A DNA stretch of 64,000 nt from Lachnospiraceae bacterium (GCA_910575255.1 CAJTEM010000007.1:62001-126000); one strand, 5' to 3'; positions 1 through 8,481 are shown, numbered from the stretch's first letter. Numbers and translations are program-made. Notes: generated from the letters alone by a model not told the origin.

Positions 1-383
1 TTTCTCTCCGGTCCCGGTTTTTCTTCTTTTCGGCTGTCCGCTGCTTTGCCAAACCTCTCTGCCGGGGACGACATCCGTTCGAACCGGTAATCCTGCGCCG
101 CATCCGGATATTTCGCCCGATCCACCTTGCCGGCAAACTGCTCATATGGTCTGACATACACCTGGAAGTCTCCATACAGCGCCTGATAGACTACCATCGT
201 TTCCGCAGTCTCCGAATGAACAGCCATTGCCACGATCTGATACAGATTCCCTTTAAAATGCCGGTAAATTTCACCCGGACATACGGCCCTCTCCTTACAA
301 TCTCCCATCCGTTTCTTCCTCCCTGTCTCAGCGCGTGCCGAAGATTCATTTCCTCCGCCAGACGATTCCTTCTCTGTAATCAT
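1..383 (-). CDS. DUF1653 domain protein, 3' end cut by window edge
   Basis: This reading frame is open from position 383 to the window edge, so only the N-terminal part is visible. It contains the motifs [19 protein letters not shown] and VRPYEQF, which I recognise as DUF1653, a small domain of unknown function. Two starts are possible. The ATG at 383 has GGAAGG about 9 nt upstream and adds a 25-residue polar leader. The ATG at 308 has GGGAGG at similar spacing and sits just before the domain. The sequence turns charged (KEEKPGPER) towards the edge, so a linker or a second domain may follow outside the window. The domain call is firm; the function is unknown. Confidence 0.75.
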   Translation of the reverse strand, partial: MITEKESSGGGNESSARAETGRKKRMGDCKERAVCPGEIYRHFKGNLYQIVAMAVHSETAETMVVYQALYGDFQVYVRPYEQFAGKVDRAKYPDAAQDYRFERMSSPAERFGKAADSRKEEKPGPER

Positions 384-469
384 ACAAAAGACCTTCCGAT
401 TTTTCAAGTCCCTGGTTTTTCTTTTCCAGAGGTTGCCTTTTTTACAGGGCGGGGATTCCGGGAGGTACG

Positions 470-561
470 CCTTGGACCAGGGGAGGGCCGCAGCGGGAAA
501 GAGTCTGCGAAGTCAACATCTGCAGACCCTTTCCCGCTGCGGCCCTCCCCTGGTTCCAAGG
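470..561. repeat. Long inverted repeat, family 1 module A, copy 1
   Basis: Two arms of about 39-40 bases (470-508 and 522-561) are nearly perfect reverse complements around a 13-base loop. The arms carry CCTTGG, GGGGAGGGCCGCAGCGGG and their complements. The copy is preceded by GGTACGC and followed by GCTGAATATCCC, flanks that recur at other copies. It lies upstream of the DUF1653 gene. There is no T-run directly after the stem, so it is not an ordinary terminator. Confidence 0.85.
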
Positions 562-684
562 CTGAATATCCCTTTCCCCTAAATTAACTAAAATTATTTC
601 ACAGATTCATTACTGTTTATGCTTAATGTCAGTTAAGAAAACCGTCATTCCAATTCAAACGACATTACCCTATCAGCCAATGTC

Positions 685-731
685 ATGATGTTGGGGCCAA
701 AAGGTCTTTTGACCCCTCTGATACCGAATTG
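685..731. repeat. 47-bp repeat with a GGGGCCAAAAG/CTTTTGACCCC palindrome, copy 1
   Basis: A 47-bp sequence starting ATGATGTTGGGG is repeated at 2583-2629 with two mismatches. Its core is a palindrome of an AAAAG/CTTTT centre with GACCCC-type arms. It sits in the intergenic space downstream of the DUF4015 gene. The rest of 588-836 holds no gene that I can support. Confidence 0.75.
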
Positions 732-836
732 TTCCGCACTTTGTGCTCCCGCAATCCTCATGTCATTTAGTTTAGCTCAAAGAATACGCAGCCTTGGAAA
801 AGGGAGAGGGAAGAAGCCGGAAAATGTGCCTGCTAT

Positions 837-2264
837 TCAATCCTCTCCCATGTAAGCCCCTACCGTCGGCCCTGCCGATCCGGTAGGCACGGGCGGCCCT
901 GCCTCCAGTCCTGTATACTGGGCCCCGGCCGACGGTTGTGCTGTCTCTGTCGGCGCTTCTCCGACCGTATCCGCGACAAAGGTGCTCTCCGGCAATGCAG
1001 CCCTTGACTGGGCGATCCAGTCCGCCTCTGCCTTTGCCTCCTCCGGGGAAAGCAGGCCGTCCCAGTCATAGCGGCAGGATGCGTCCCACAAGAGCCATTC
1101 GTCATACCCGGCATCATAGGTCGCCTGAATCTGCTCCCGGACCTGATCCGCCCCATAGGGAATATAGTGCATCAGCCAGGAGGCGGTAAAATCCTGCAGC
1201 CATGGCCGCACGATTGCGATATGCTCCTGTCCGTCTCTGGCAAAATAAATCTCCTTGCGGGATGCCTGCAGTGCCGCTGTAATCGTCTCGTAGGGATGCA
1301 TGTCCGGATAATCAATCCCATAATATCCGTCTCCGTAATGGGACGGATAGATCATTGGACTGATGTAGTCCACATGCTTGGCCAGCTCTCCATAGATCTG
1401 ACCTACCGCATTGGCATTGACATCACTGTTGATAATCGCCCCAAACACGTCTGCGGACACAAACAGTCCCTGCTCCCGCAGCTTCCTGTAGGCATACTCC
1501 ATGAATTCACAGATCACATCCGTCCGGGAACGTCCCCGGGTATCCTCTTCCCGAAATACCACATCCTCCATGGAACTCTCGGTACAGAAACGTACATAGT
1601 CAAACTGCACCTCCTGGAAACCCAGCTTCTTTGCCTGTATGCCGATCTCCACCAGGTAATCCCAGGCCTCTTCCCGATAAGGATTCACCCAGGAATTGCC
1701 GTCCTTATCCGTGAATACGGAGCCGTCCGCATACTGGACGCACCACTCCGGGCGTACGGTCCCCAGCCAGGCATCCCGAAAAGCAGGAATCCGGGCAATC
1801 GCATAGATGTCACGTTCTCTCAGCTTATTCATCAAGCCTTCCATATCCTGGATATGAACCCGGACGGACCCCAGTTCCTGGATCAGCGGGGAATCTACCT
1901 CACAGGACACCCGCCCGAAATCATCTTTTAAATCGATCACCAGGGTGTTGATCTCTGTCTTATCAATCTCCTCCAGCAGGGTATCAACCATGCTGGGAGT
2001 TCCTGCCACATATGCAGAAATATAGATTCCCTTCACTTTTACCGGTTTCCTTTCCGGCTCATAATCAATCACGATCTCTCCGATCTGCAATTCAGGTTCT
2101 GTCTCATCTTCCCTGCCGCTCTCCGGTCTCTCTCCTGGTGCCGTCTGTCCCTGCCCTACTACTACGGGCGCCGGCGTGGTGGCAATCTCATTCATATCAT
2201 TCAATCTTCCACATCCGGTCAGGAGAAACAGACATACGAAAAGCAGTATTTTGCTTCTCTTCAT
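837..2264 (-). CDS. DUF4015-family glycoside-hydrolase-like lipoprotein
   Basis: A 475-residue predicted lipoprotein. The N-terminus MKRSKILLFVCLFLLTGCG is a signal peptide with a lipobox cysteine. A short acidic linker follows, then a TIM-barrel-like domain from about residue 70 onward with the motifs KGIYISAY, TLVIDLKDD, VQFDYVRF, SADVFG and DYISPMIYPSHY. These match the DUF4015 putative glycosyl hydrolases. The enzyme is probably surface-anchored and polysaccharide-directed; its substrate is unknown. The ATG at 2264 was chosen because AGGAAAG precedes it and the lipoprotein signal starts there. A longer frame to 2459 would run through the promoter at 2401-2429. The tail is Pro/Thr/Gly-rich and may be a linker. 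Confidence 0.82.
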   Translation of the reverse strand: MKRSKILLFVCLFLLTGCGRLNDMNEIATTPAPVVVGQGQTAPGERPESGREDETEPELQIGEIVIDYEPERKPVKVKGIYISAYVAGTPSMVDTLLEEIDKTEINTLVIDLKDDFGRVSCEVDSPLIQELGSVRVHIQDMEGLMNKLRERDIYAIARIPAFRDAWLGTVRPEWCVQYADGSVFTDKDGNSWVNPYREEAWDYLVEIGIQAKKLGFQEVQFDYVRFCTESSMEDVVFREEDTRGRSRTDVICEFMEYAYRKLREQGLFVSADVFGAIINSDVNANAVGQIYGELAKHVDYISPMIYPSHYGDGYYGIDYPDMHPYETITAALQASRKEIYFARDGQEHIAIVRPWLQDFTASWLMHYIPYGADQVREQIQATYDAGYDEWLLWDASCRYDWDGLLSPEEAKAEADWIAQSRAALPESTFVADTVGEAPTETAQPSAGAQYTGLEAGPPVPTGSAGPTVGAYMGED

Positions 2265-2400
2265 GATTCTCTTTCCTCGCGTTTTCCTGTACTGCCGTTT
2301 TCTTTGATGGTGCCGGAGCATACGAAGTGTTTCGCTTGCAATTGCAAGGGCGACTCCGCAGTGTGCGCTCGCTTCCGCACTGCTCTTTGCTTTCGTGTAC

Positions 2401-2429
2401 ATTATACCACACCTTCCAGAAAATAGCAA
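2401..2429 (-). promoter_or_regulatory. Sigma-A-type promoter of the DUF4015 gene
   Basis: TTGCTA (2424-2429) and TATAAT (2401-2406) are separated by 17 bp on the minus strand. The predicted leader of about 130 nt contains several small palindromes: GCAGTG/CACTGC at 2358-2383, TTGCAATTGCAA at 2336-2347, and a CGAA/TTCG pair. This may be a structured 5' UTR. Confidence 0.7.
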
Positions 2430-2582
2430 AATTTTAGGCTTGTTTCTCCCACTTTTCATAAAAAAAGATGCTTTTTCCAGGATTAAAATACATATTTCGT
2501 CACATTTCTTCCACTTTTCCCATCCATTTCAGCAGACAATATGATTTTCTGCTCTTGAGAATCCCCTCCCTCTTGCTATGTT

Positions 2583-2712
2583 ATGATGTTGGGGTCAAAA
2601 GGTCTTTTGACCCCTCTGATACCGGATTGCGTTTGCAGGATGCATAAAACCCGAGGTCCGGGGAAGATTTTTTCCAGAGCGAACCTTTCGGAGCCCCTCG
2701 GAAAAGCAACAC
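2583..2712. repeat. 47-bp palindromic repeat (copy 2) fused to half of a family 1 hairpin
   Basis: Bases 2583-2629 repeat 685-731. Immediately after, 2621-2712 carries GGATTGCGTTTGCAGGATG, CCGGGGAAG, TTTTTCCAGAGCG and ACCTTTCGGAG. These correspond to one arm of the module B/C hairpins seen at 25429-25495 and 39480-39507. The opposing arm is absent, so this is a decayed or half element. Confidence 0.7.
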
Positions 2713-2749
2713 CCTCCGCTTCCTGGACGGAGATCGGGAACTTCCTATC

Positions 2750-2777
2750 TTGATTTTTTCACACACAGGCTTATAAT
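2750..2777 (+). promoter_or_regulatory. Promoter of the two-domain lipoprotein gene
   Basis: TTGATT (2750-2755) and TATAAT (2772-2777) have a 16-bp spacer on the plus strand, about 45 bp before the start codon at 2821. Confidence 0.6.
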
Positions 2778-2820
2778 ATAGCTTATCGGAATTTGCAAAA
2801 CAAAAAAGGAGAGCCAAACA

Positions 2821-3840
2821 ATGAAAAAACACTTACAACTTGCCGCTATAATCCTGTTAGCTTTTTCCCTTACGGGATGTGCAGAAAGCAGCGCCCCGAC
2901 GGAAGAGACCCCGTCCCAGACCCAAGCCCTTCTCCCGGAAAGCGATGCGCCGCTGCTGAAGGAGGGGGAAACAGTAACGATTTCTGGTGAATGTCAGTTC
3001 CATGTAGACTATGTGGCCATATCAGAACACCCAGAACTTTATTATGAAGCCGATGCGGGCAAGACATACGCGGAGTTTTGTATTACCTTCCAGAATCTTG
3101 CCGATTATACCGTCAATGCAAGTAATGTCATGAGGGGAAAGCTGATTTATTCCGGGATGTATGAATATGGCGGCAATGACACGGTGACAGACGAGGATGG
3201 CCTGTTTTCATCTCCGGCACACTGGTTTGACATGGATCCTTCGGACAGCATGCAGATACATTACTTTTTCCTCGTGCCAAAAGAGGTGCAGGATAGCAGC
3301 CGTACGGTGGAACTGAATATGAACATATGTGAAAACGAATACCGCGTTATTGTGAGGGAAGGCGAGAAGGGGGTTGTTCCTGCCAGTGGAAGCGCCAGTA
3401 TTTCTGACAAGACATCCGGAGAGATCGGATCTGAAGATGTGGTGGTCACGGACAATGCGGAATTCTATGTAGAACATGCAGTCTTCACGAAAAAGGCAAC
3501 GCCGCTGTCACCAGGAACCGCCTATAACTATTATGAAGCTGAGGACGGAAAGATCTTCCTGGATTTTTGCGTCGCCTATACGAACAGAGCGTCACAGAAA
3601 ATGGAGGCCGGCAAAGCCGTCTCTGCCGATCTGGATCAGGCAGAGGCAGCCGTCAGTGTGACAGAACTGAGCAACAGAAGTGCGTTTGAAGATTATTCCA
3701 ATGTGGCAGTTGTCCTTCCGCTGTGTACGGAATATATCCACTGCATCTTCCAGGTTCCCGAAGAACTGGAAACAAACAGTGAGCCGGTGACGGTTTCTTT
3801 TAAGATAGATGGCAACCGCTATACATATTCCGTAAAGTAG
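2821..3840 (+). CDS. Lipoprotein with two related Ig-like (DUF4352/DUF5067-like) domains
   Basis: A 339-residue exported protein. The N-terminus has a lipoprotein signal (AFSLTGC at about residue 20), then a Ser/Pro/Glu linker, then two similar domains of roughly 120 residues each (about 55-175 and 215-339). Both begin with a strand ending in FYVE/FHVDY, followed by YYEA, an AEFC or LDFC strand, a long loop and a closing VPKE/VPEE strand. This suggests internal duplication. The overall pattern resembles small beta-sandwich DUF4352/DUF5067 lipoproteins, but I cannot name a family with certainty. The ATG at 2821 has AGGAG 9 nt upstream. The gene appears monocistronic. Its function is unknown and is probably ligand or cell-wall binding. 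Confidence 0.7.
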   Translation: MKKHLQLAAIILLAFSLTGCAESSAPTEETPSQTQALLPESDAPLLKEGETVTISGECQFHVDYVAISEHPELYYEADAGKTYAEFCITFQNLADYTVNASNVMRGKLIYSGMYEYGGNDTVTDEDGLFSSPAHWFDMDPSDSMQIHYFFLVPKEVQDSSRTVELNMNICENEYRVIVREGEKGVVPASGSASISDKTSGEIGSEDVVVTDNAEFYVEHAVFTKKATPLSPGTAYNYYEAEDGKIFLDFCVAYTNRASQKMEAGKAVSADLDQAEAAVSVTELSNRSAFEDYSNVAVVLPLCTEYIHCIFQVPEELETNSEPVTVSFKIDGNRYTYSVK

Positions 3841-3918
3841 GAGTGCCTCCCGGTTCAAGCCAGGACTCCGCGGCCCATTGCGTTCTCCAAATGACAAAAA
3901 TCATCGATTTTGTCAGTG

Positions 3919-3972
3919 CAAAATTCCCCCGTCTGTGCTACAATCATTACCAGAATATGGAGGGGAATTTTG
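3919..3972 (+). promoter_or_regulatory. Inverted repeat in front of the DUF1846 gene
   Basis: CAAAATTCCCC (3919-3929) and GGGGAATTTTG (3962-3972) are perfect reverse complements 32 bases apart. A TACAAT sequence (3939-3944) lies between them. The element could be an operator around a promoter or a stem-loop in the leader. A second small palindrome (TGACAAAA/TTTTGTCA, 3891-3914) lies just upstream. Confidence 0.5.
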
Positions 3973-4018
3973 TCTGTTCCCAAGAGACCTTCATTACGGA
4001 AAGGAGTCATTGATAACT

Positions 4019-5497
4019 ATGAACCCAGGATTTGACAACCAGAAATATCTCATCACACAATCAGAACATATCCGCAACCGTATCAGTCAGTTTGGGAATA
4101 AGCTGTATCTCGAATTCGGAGGAAAGCTTTTTGACGACTATCACGCCTCCCGGGTCCTTCCCGGGTTTCAGCCGGACAGTAAGCTGAAGATGCTGCTGCA
4201 GCTTGCCGATCAGGCAGAGATCGTGATCACAATCCATGCCGCTGATATTGAAAAGAACAAGATCCGCCATGATCTTGGGATCTCCTATGACATGGATGTG
4301 CTGCGTCTGATCCAGGAGTTTCGGGATAAGGGACTCTATGTGGGAAGTGTGGTTATCACCCGCTATGCCGGCCAGCCGGCTGCTGACCAGTTCAAGTCCA
4401 AGCTGGAGAAGCTGGGCATCCGCGTCTACCGCCACTATCCCATTAATGGATATCCCAACAATGTCTCCTATATCGTCAGTGATGACGGCTATGGCAAAAA
4501 TGATTATATCGAGACTACCCGGCCGCTGGTTATCATCACTGCGCCGGGTCCCGGCAGCGGCAAGATGGCTGCCTGCCTGTCCCAGCTTTATCACGAGAAT
4601 AAGCGTGGCATCAAGGCCGGTTATGCCAAGTTTGAGACCTTTCCCATCTGGAACATTCCCCTGAAGCACCCGGTCAACCTGGCTTATGAGGCAGCTACGG
4701 CTGATCTCAACGATGTGAATATGATTGACCCCTTTCATCTGGACGCCTATGGCGTTACCACAGTCAACTATAACCGCGATGTGGAGATCTATCCGGTCCT
4801 CGCGGCTATGTTTGAGGGCATATACGGACATTGTCCCTACAAATCGCCCACCGATATGGGAGTAAATATGGCCGGCAACTGTATCATTGACGATGAGGTC
4901 TGCCGGGAGGCCTCCCGCCAGGAGATCCTTCGGCGCTATTATCAGGCTCTCAACCGCCTGGCCAAGGATGAAGGAACCCGGGATGAGGTCTATAAAATCG
5001 AGCTTTTAATGAAGCAGGCGAAAATCAATGTAAATATGCGTTCCGTAGTCCCTGCTGCCAATGAGCTTTCTCAGAAAAATGGTTCCCCGGCCGCTGCCCT
5101 TAAGCTGCCTGACGGCCGTATTGTCACTGGCAAGACCAGCGCCCTTTTAGGTGCATCTGCCGCTGCGCTCCTGAATGCCGTCAAGGAGCTCGGCGGGATC
5201 GCTGACCAGATTCATCTGATCTCCCCGGCCTTTATCGAGCCGATCCAGGGTTTGAAAATCCGCTACTTAGGCAGCCACAACCCACGCCTGCACACCGACG
5301 AGGTGCTGATTGCCCTCTCCATGTGCGCAGCCACAGATGAAAATGCCCGCATTGCCTTAGAGCAGCTCCCCAAACTGCGCGGCTGCCAGGTGCATACCTC
5401 TGTGATGTTGTCCTCTGTAGACATCAAGGTCTTTTCCAAGCTGGGGCTGGAGCTGACCTCCGAACCCTGTTACGAGACCGACAAGATCTACCACTAA
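4019..5497 (+). CDS. DUF1846 family protein
   Basis: A 492-residue cytosolic protein that matches the DUF1846 family over its length, with the motifs QKYLITQSEHI, GKLFDDYHASRVLPGF, ITAPGPGSGKMA, KFETFPIWN and HCPYKSPTDMGVNMAGN. The glycine-rich PGPGSGK segment resembles a nucleotide-binding loop. The family is widespread in Firmicutes and of unknown function. The ATG at 4019 was chosen because it opens the conserved N-terminus and AGGAG lies 12 nt upstream; the frame runs back to 3878 without family similarity. The gene ends just before a hairpin shared with convergent ribF. Confidence 0.88.
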   Translation: MNPGFDNQKYLITQSEHIRNRISQFGNKLYLEFGGKLFDDYHASRVLPGFQPDSKLKMLLQLADQAEIVITIHAADIEKNKIRHDLGISYDMDVLRLIQEFRDKGLYVGSVVITRYAGQPAADQFKSKLEKLGIRVYRHYPINGYPNNVSYIVSDDGYGKNDYIETTRPLVIITAPGPGSGKMAACLSQLYHENKRGIKAGYAKFETFPIWNIPLKHPVNLAYEAATADLNDVNMIDPFHLDAYGVTTVNYNRDVEIYPVLAAMFEGIYGHCPYKSPTDMGVNMAGNCIIDDEVCREASRQEILRRYYQALNRLAKDEGTRDEVYKIELLMKQAKINVNMRSVVPAANELSQKNGSPAAALKLPDGRIVTGKTSALLGASAAALLNAVKELGGIADQIHLISPAFIEPIQGLKIRYLGSHNPRLHTDEVLIALSMCAATDENARIALEQLPKLRGCQVHTSVMLSSVDIKVFSKLGLELTSEPCYETDKIYH

Positions 5498-5503
5498 AAT
5501 AAA

Positions 5504-5554
5504 CAGCAGGGCTGTCTGATATCACTTGTTAAGCAATATCAGACAGCCCTGCTG
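5504..5554. terminator. Bidirectional terminator between DUF1846 gene and ribF
   Basis: A perfect 19-bp stem (CAGCAGGGCTGTCTGATAT at 5504-5522, complement at 5536-5554) surrounds a 13-base loop. On the minus strand it is followed by TTTATTTTAG, which fits termination of the ribF operon. It also lies 7 bp after the plus-strand stop codon. Confidence 0.85.
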
Positions 5555-5555
5555 C

Positions 5556-6509
5556 TTATCCCAGTTGCCATTCCGGATGCCTCTCAAAATATTCCGCCGC
5601 ATACTGCTTGTCCAGCTCGATCCGGGCCTTAAGCTCCTTAAGCCCGGCAAACTTCTGCTCCGGGCGCTCAAAATCCAGCAGCTGCACTTCGATATTCTTG
5701 CCATACAGATCGACCCCTGACTCCAATCCCAGAACAAAGGTTTCCACCCCTACTGGATTTTCTCCGGTGATGGTTGGCTTAGCGCCGATGTTGCTGACAC
5801 CGCCGTAATACTTTCCGTCAATCAGCACCCGGGAGGCATAAACTCCGAACCGGGGAAGGTACTTTTCCGGCGGAGGCAGAAGATTGGCAGTCGGAAAGCC
5901 CAGCAGAGGCGCTCCGATGTGATTGCCATGAACTACCTCTCCGTGAATGGCATAGGGCTCCCCCAACAACTCATTGGCTTTCCCGATATGCCCCTCATCC
6001 AGCTGCTCGCGGATATAGGTGCTGCTGATGTCCCGGTGTTCATCCTGCTCCTTCTCGATAATCACGGCCTCATAGCCGTAATCCGGCGCCAGCCTCTGCA
6101 GCAATGCCGCATCTCCTGCCCGGCGATAGCCAAAACCGCAATCCGTTCCGGCCACAATCGCCTGTGCCTTCATCTGGCCTACTAAAATCCGCTCCACGAA
6201 TTCCTCCGGCGGCATCTGCGCCACCTCCTGATTAAAGGGATACTCTACCAGATAATCGATCCCTGTTTTTTCCATATTGTTCCGTCGTTCCGCATTTGTC
6301 GTAATCAGCGACTGCTTCTTCCCTGACACCACACCAGCCGGCGCCATGTCAAAAGTAAAGATCGCCGTACGAAACCCCTTCTGCTTGCCCAAAAGCAACA
6401 TCCTCTGCAGCAGCTTCTGATGACCCTTATGGCGGCCGTCAAATTTACCGATGGTGACTACCGTAGGCTCCTTGATCTGAAATTCTCTTGTTCCGGCAAT
6501 TACCTGCAT
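5556..6509 (-). CDS. ribF: Bifunctional riboflavin kinase / FAD synthetase
   Basis: A 317-residue protein that makes FMN from riboflavin and then FAD. The N-terminal FAD synthetase domain shows TIGKFDGRHKGHQKLL near residue 20 and GTDCGFGYRRAGD near 120. The C-terminal riboflavin kinase domain shows GFPTANL near residue 205 and NIGAKPT, followed by a conserved helix. The length is normal for RibF. It is the last gene of the rimP-to-ribF operon, 3 bp after the truB stop, and its own stop abuts the terminator hairpin at 5504-5554. Confidence 0.95.
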   Translation of the reverse strand: MQVIAGTREFQIKEPTVVTIGKFDGRHKGHQKLLQRMLLLGKQKGFRTAIFTFDMAPAGVVSGKKQSLITTNAERRNNMEKTGIDYLVEYPFNQEVAQMPPEEFVERILVGQMKAQAIVAGTDCGFGYRRAGDAALLQRLAPDYGYEAVIIEKEQDEHRDISSTYIREQLDEGHIGKANELLGEPYAIHGEVVHGNHIGAPLLGFPTANLLPPPEKYLPRFGVYASRVLIDGKYYGGVSNIGAKPTITGENPVGVETFVLGLESGVDLYGKNIEVQLLDFERPEQKFAGLKELKARIELDKQYAAEYFERHPEWQLG

Positions 6510-6512
6510 CTC

Positions 6513-7439
6513 TTAGCTGCCTCCCAGAAATATTTTCTGCGGCTGATACCGCCCCTTTTTTTCCTCATACCGATAGATTCCGATAAATTCCCCTTTGCTG
6601 TCATAGACTCGCACGTTTCCTCCGGCCTTCGGCACCTTTTCTTCTGTCTTCGGGTCTGCCTCTGCAAACTCCGGCCCAAAAGGGTTCCCGTTGTGCACCA
6701 GCCTGTCTCCCGCCGGCAGCATCACAAGTCCCGGAAGGCCGGCAAACACCGCATCCACCGGCCACACATATCGATCCAGCTCTCCCAGATCCCGCAGTCT
6801 CTCAATCTCACTCAGCCGCAGGCTTTCCCGGATGCCGAACCGATCCACCCGGGTGCGCACCAGGCTCTCCATACAGCCCCCGCAGCCTGCCTTCCTGCCA
6901 ATATCATGGCAGAGCGTCCGGATGTAGGTTCCCTTTGAGCACATGACTCGCATGGTCACCCGCGGCAGCTCCAGCTTTTCGATTTCCAGCTCCAGAATCT
7001 CCACCGGCCTTGGCTGCCGTTCTACCTCCTTACCGGCACGCGCCAGCTCATAAAGCTTTTTGCCGTTGACCTTTAAGGCAGAATACATCGGCGGCACCTG
7101 CAGGTATGGTCCTAAAAAGCTCATGACAGCTTCTGTTACCGTCTGCCCCATCTCCTCCGACCGTTCCACCTCCTGCTCTGCAAGAACCCTCCCTGTGAGG
7201 TCCTGAGTATCGGTCTCCCGCCCCAAAAGCAGCACTGCACGGTACTCCTTCGTTTTATCGGTCAGCAGATCGCACAGCTTTGTCCCTTTGCCAAGACAGA
7301 CTGGTAATACCCCCTCCGCCTCCGGATCCAGGGTTCCTGTGTGTCCGATTTTTTTCATTCGCAAAATACCTCTCATTTTCGCTACCACGTCATGAGAGGT
7401 ATATCCCTTTTCCTTATAAACATTGATGATTCCGTCCAT
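6513..7439 (-). CDS. truB: tRNA pseudouridine(55) synthase
   Basis: A 308-residue enzyme that forms pseudouridine 55 in the T-loop of tRNA. The start ATG at 7439 (MDGIINVYKEKGYTSHD) has GGGAG just upstream; a longer frame begins at 7457. The catalytic Asp lies in HTGTLDPEAEG near residue 40. GKGTKLC, KTKEYRA and the later VRCSKGTYIRTL-like segment (CSKGTYIRTLCHDIG near 180) are typical. The C-terminal PUA-like region is short. The gene follows nrnA by 14 bp and precedes ribF by 3 bp, a common clostridial arrangement. Confidence 0.95.
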   Translation of the reverse strand: MDGIINVYKEKGYTSHDVVAKMRGILRMKKIGHTGTLDPEAEGVLPVCLGKGTKLCDLLTDKTKEYRAVLLLGRETDTQDLTGRVLAEQEVERSEEMGQTVTEAVMSFLGPYLQVPPMYSALKVNGKKLYELARAGKEVERQPRPVEILELEIEKLELPRVTMRVMCSKGTYIRTLCHDIGRKAGCGGCMESLVRTRVDRFGIRESLRLSEIERLRDLGELDRYVWPVDAVFAGLPGLVMLPAGDRLVHNGNPFGPEFAEADPKTEEKVPKAGGNVRVYDSKGEFIGIYRYEEKKGRYQPQKIFLGGS

Positions 7440-7453
7440 GCAAGCTCCCCCTG

Positions 7454-8440
7454 TCACTTCCGGGCCGTCTCTTCCTTTGTCGCTGGTTCTTCCGGAAGCT
7501 GCTCCGCGATATGTACGGACAGGTTATTGATCACATCATGGACGCTTCCGTTCATGGTACAGCCCGCCGCCCGGATATGCCCGCCGCCGCCGAAATAGGA
7601 AGCCACCTTACTGACATCTACCAGACTGTTCGAACGCATGCTGACCTTATACACATGGTTCTCGGTCTCATGCAGAAAGATCGCGCATTCCACTCCGTCC
7701 GTCACCCGCAACTGATCCACGATTCCCTCCAGATCCGTATGATCCGCACCATAAAAATCCAGATCCTTCTGACGCACTGCCGCAAAGATGCAGCGCCCAT
7801 CCATAAAGGAAATACTTTCCAGCAGAGCCCGCCCCAGAATCTGATTCTGGACATAGCTCTTCTTAAAAAAAGTATCATCAATTATTTTTCCAAAAGGAAT
7901 CCCTTTTGCCATCAGCTTTCCGGCAATCTCCATGGTATAAGCTGAGGTATTGCTGTTCTTAAACACATTCGTGTCATGAATGATTCCTGTATACAGGCAT
8001 TCTGCCACCGATGTGCTGATCTTCTCCTCTTCCAGGAACTGATACAGCACCTCACAGGTGGAGCTGGCATCCGCCAGAACCACATTTTCCTCCGCATAGC
8101 CACGATTGGTCACATGATGATCCAGGCAAATGCTGTGCTTTGCCCTATCAAGGTATCCCAAAAAGCTCCCCAGACGTGTCTTGTCTCCACTGTCCAGGCA
8201 GATACACAAATCATAATCCTGCCCGGCCTGCGCATCCTGGCTGATGGTATCAAAACGCTTCAGATAACAAAATTTGTCCGCCGGCTTCTCCAGATAAACC
8301 TGGACGGTTTTCTCCGGATATTGCTCCAGCAGGTAGTTGCAGACAGCCAGGCAGGATCCCACGCAATCCCCGTCCGGACGTGTATGTCCAAGGATCGCAA
8401 TGGTATCCGCTTCCCTTGCCATTTCCATCAATCTGCTCAT
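7454..8440 (-). CDS. nrnA: DHH/DHHA1 phosphoesterase, NrnA-type oligoribonuclease/pAp phosphatase
   Basis: A 328-residue DHH-family enzyme. HTRPDGDCVGS near residue 20 and LDHHVTN near 110 carry the metal-binding Asp/His ligands. The C-terminal DHHA1 domain ends in GGGGHIRAAGC. NrnA proteins degrade short RNAs and dephosphorylate 3'-phosphoadenosine 5'-phosphate. The ATG at 8440 has a perfect AGGAGGTGATTGC in front; the frame extends upstream to 8470 without a ribosome site. The gene sits between rbfA and truB, its usual place in Clostridia. A 13-bp hairpin separates it from rbfA. Confidence 0.9.
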   Translation of the reverse strand: MSRLMEMAREADTIAILGHTRPDGDCVGSCLAVCNYLLEQYPEKTVQVYLEKPADKFCYLKRFDTISQDAQAGQDYDLCICLDSGDKTRLGSFLGYLDRAKHSICLDHHVTNRGYAEENVVLADASSTCEVLYQFLEEEKISTSVAECLYTGIIHDTNVFKNSNTSAYTMEIAGKLMAKGIPFGKIIDDTFFKKSYVQNQILGRALLESISFMDGRCIFAAVRQKDLDFYGADHTDLEGIVDQLRVTDGVECAIFLHETENHVYKVSMRSNSLVDVSKVASYFGGGGHIRAAGCTMNGSVHDVINNLSVHIAEQLPEEPATKEETARK

Positions 8441-8481
8441 GCAATCACCTCCTAGTATGAGCCTATTCATTACTGTTCACA

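Noticed and set aside
216-587. 123-residue plus-strand frame
   Set aside because: It runs antisense through the DUF1653 gene and across the family 1 hairpin; the peptide is Pro/Ser-rich and has no ribosome site. A similar peptide appears at 23333 only because the repeat is the same DNA.
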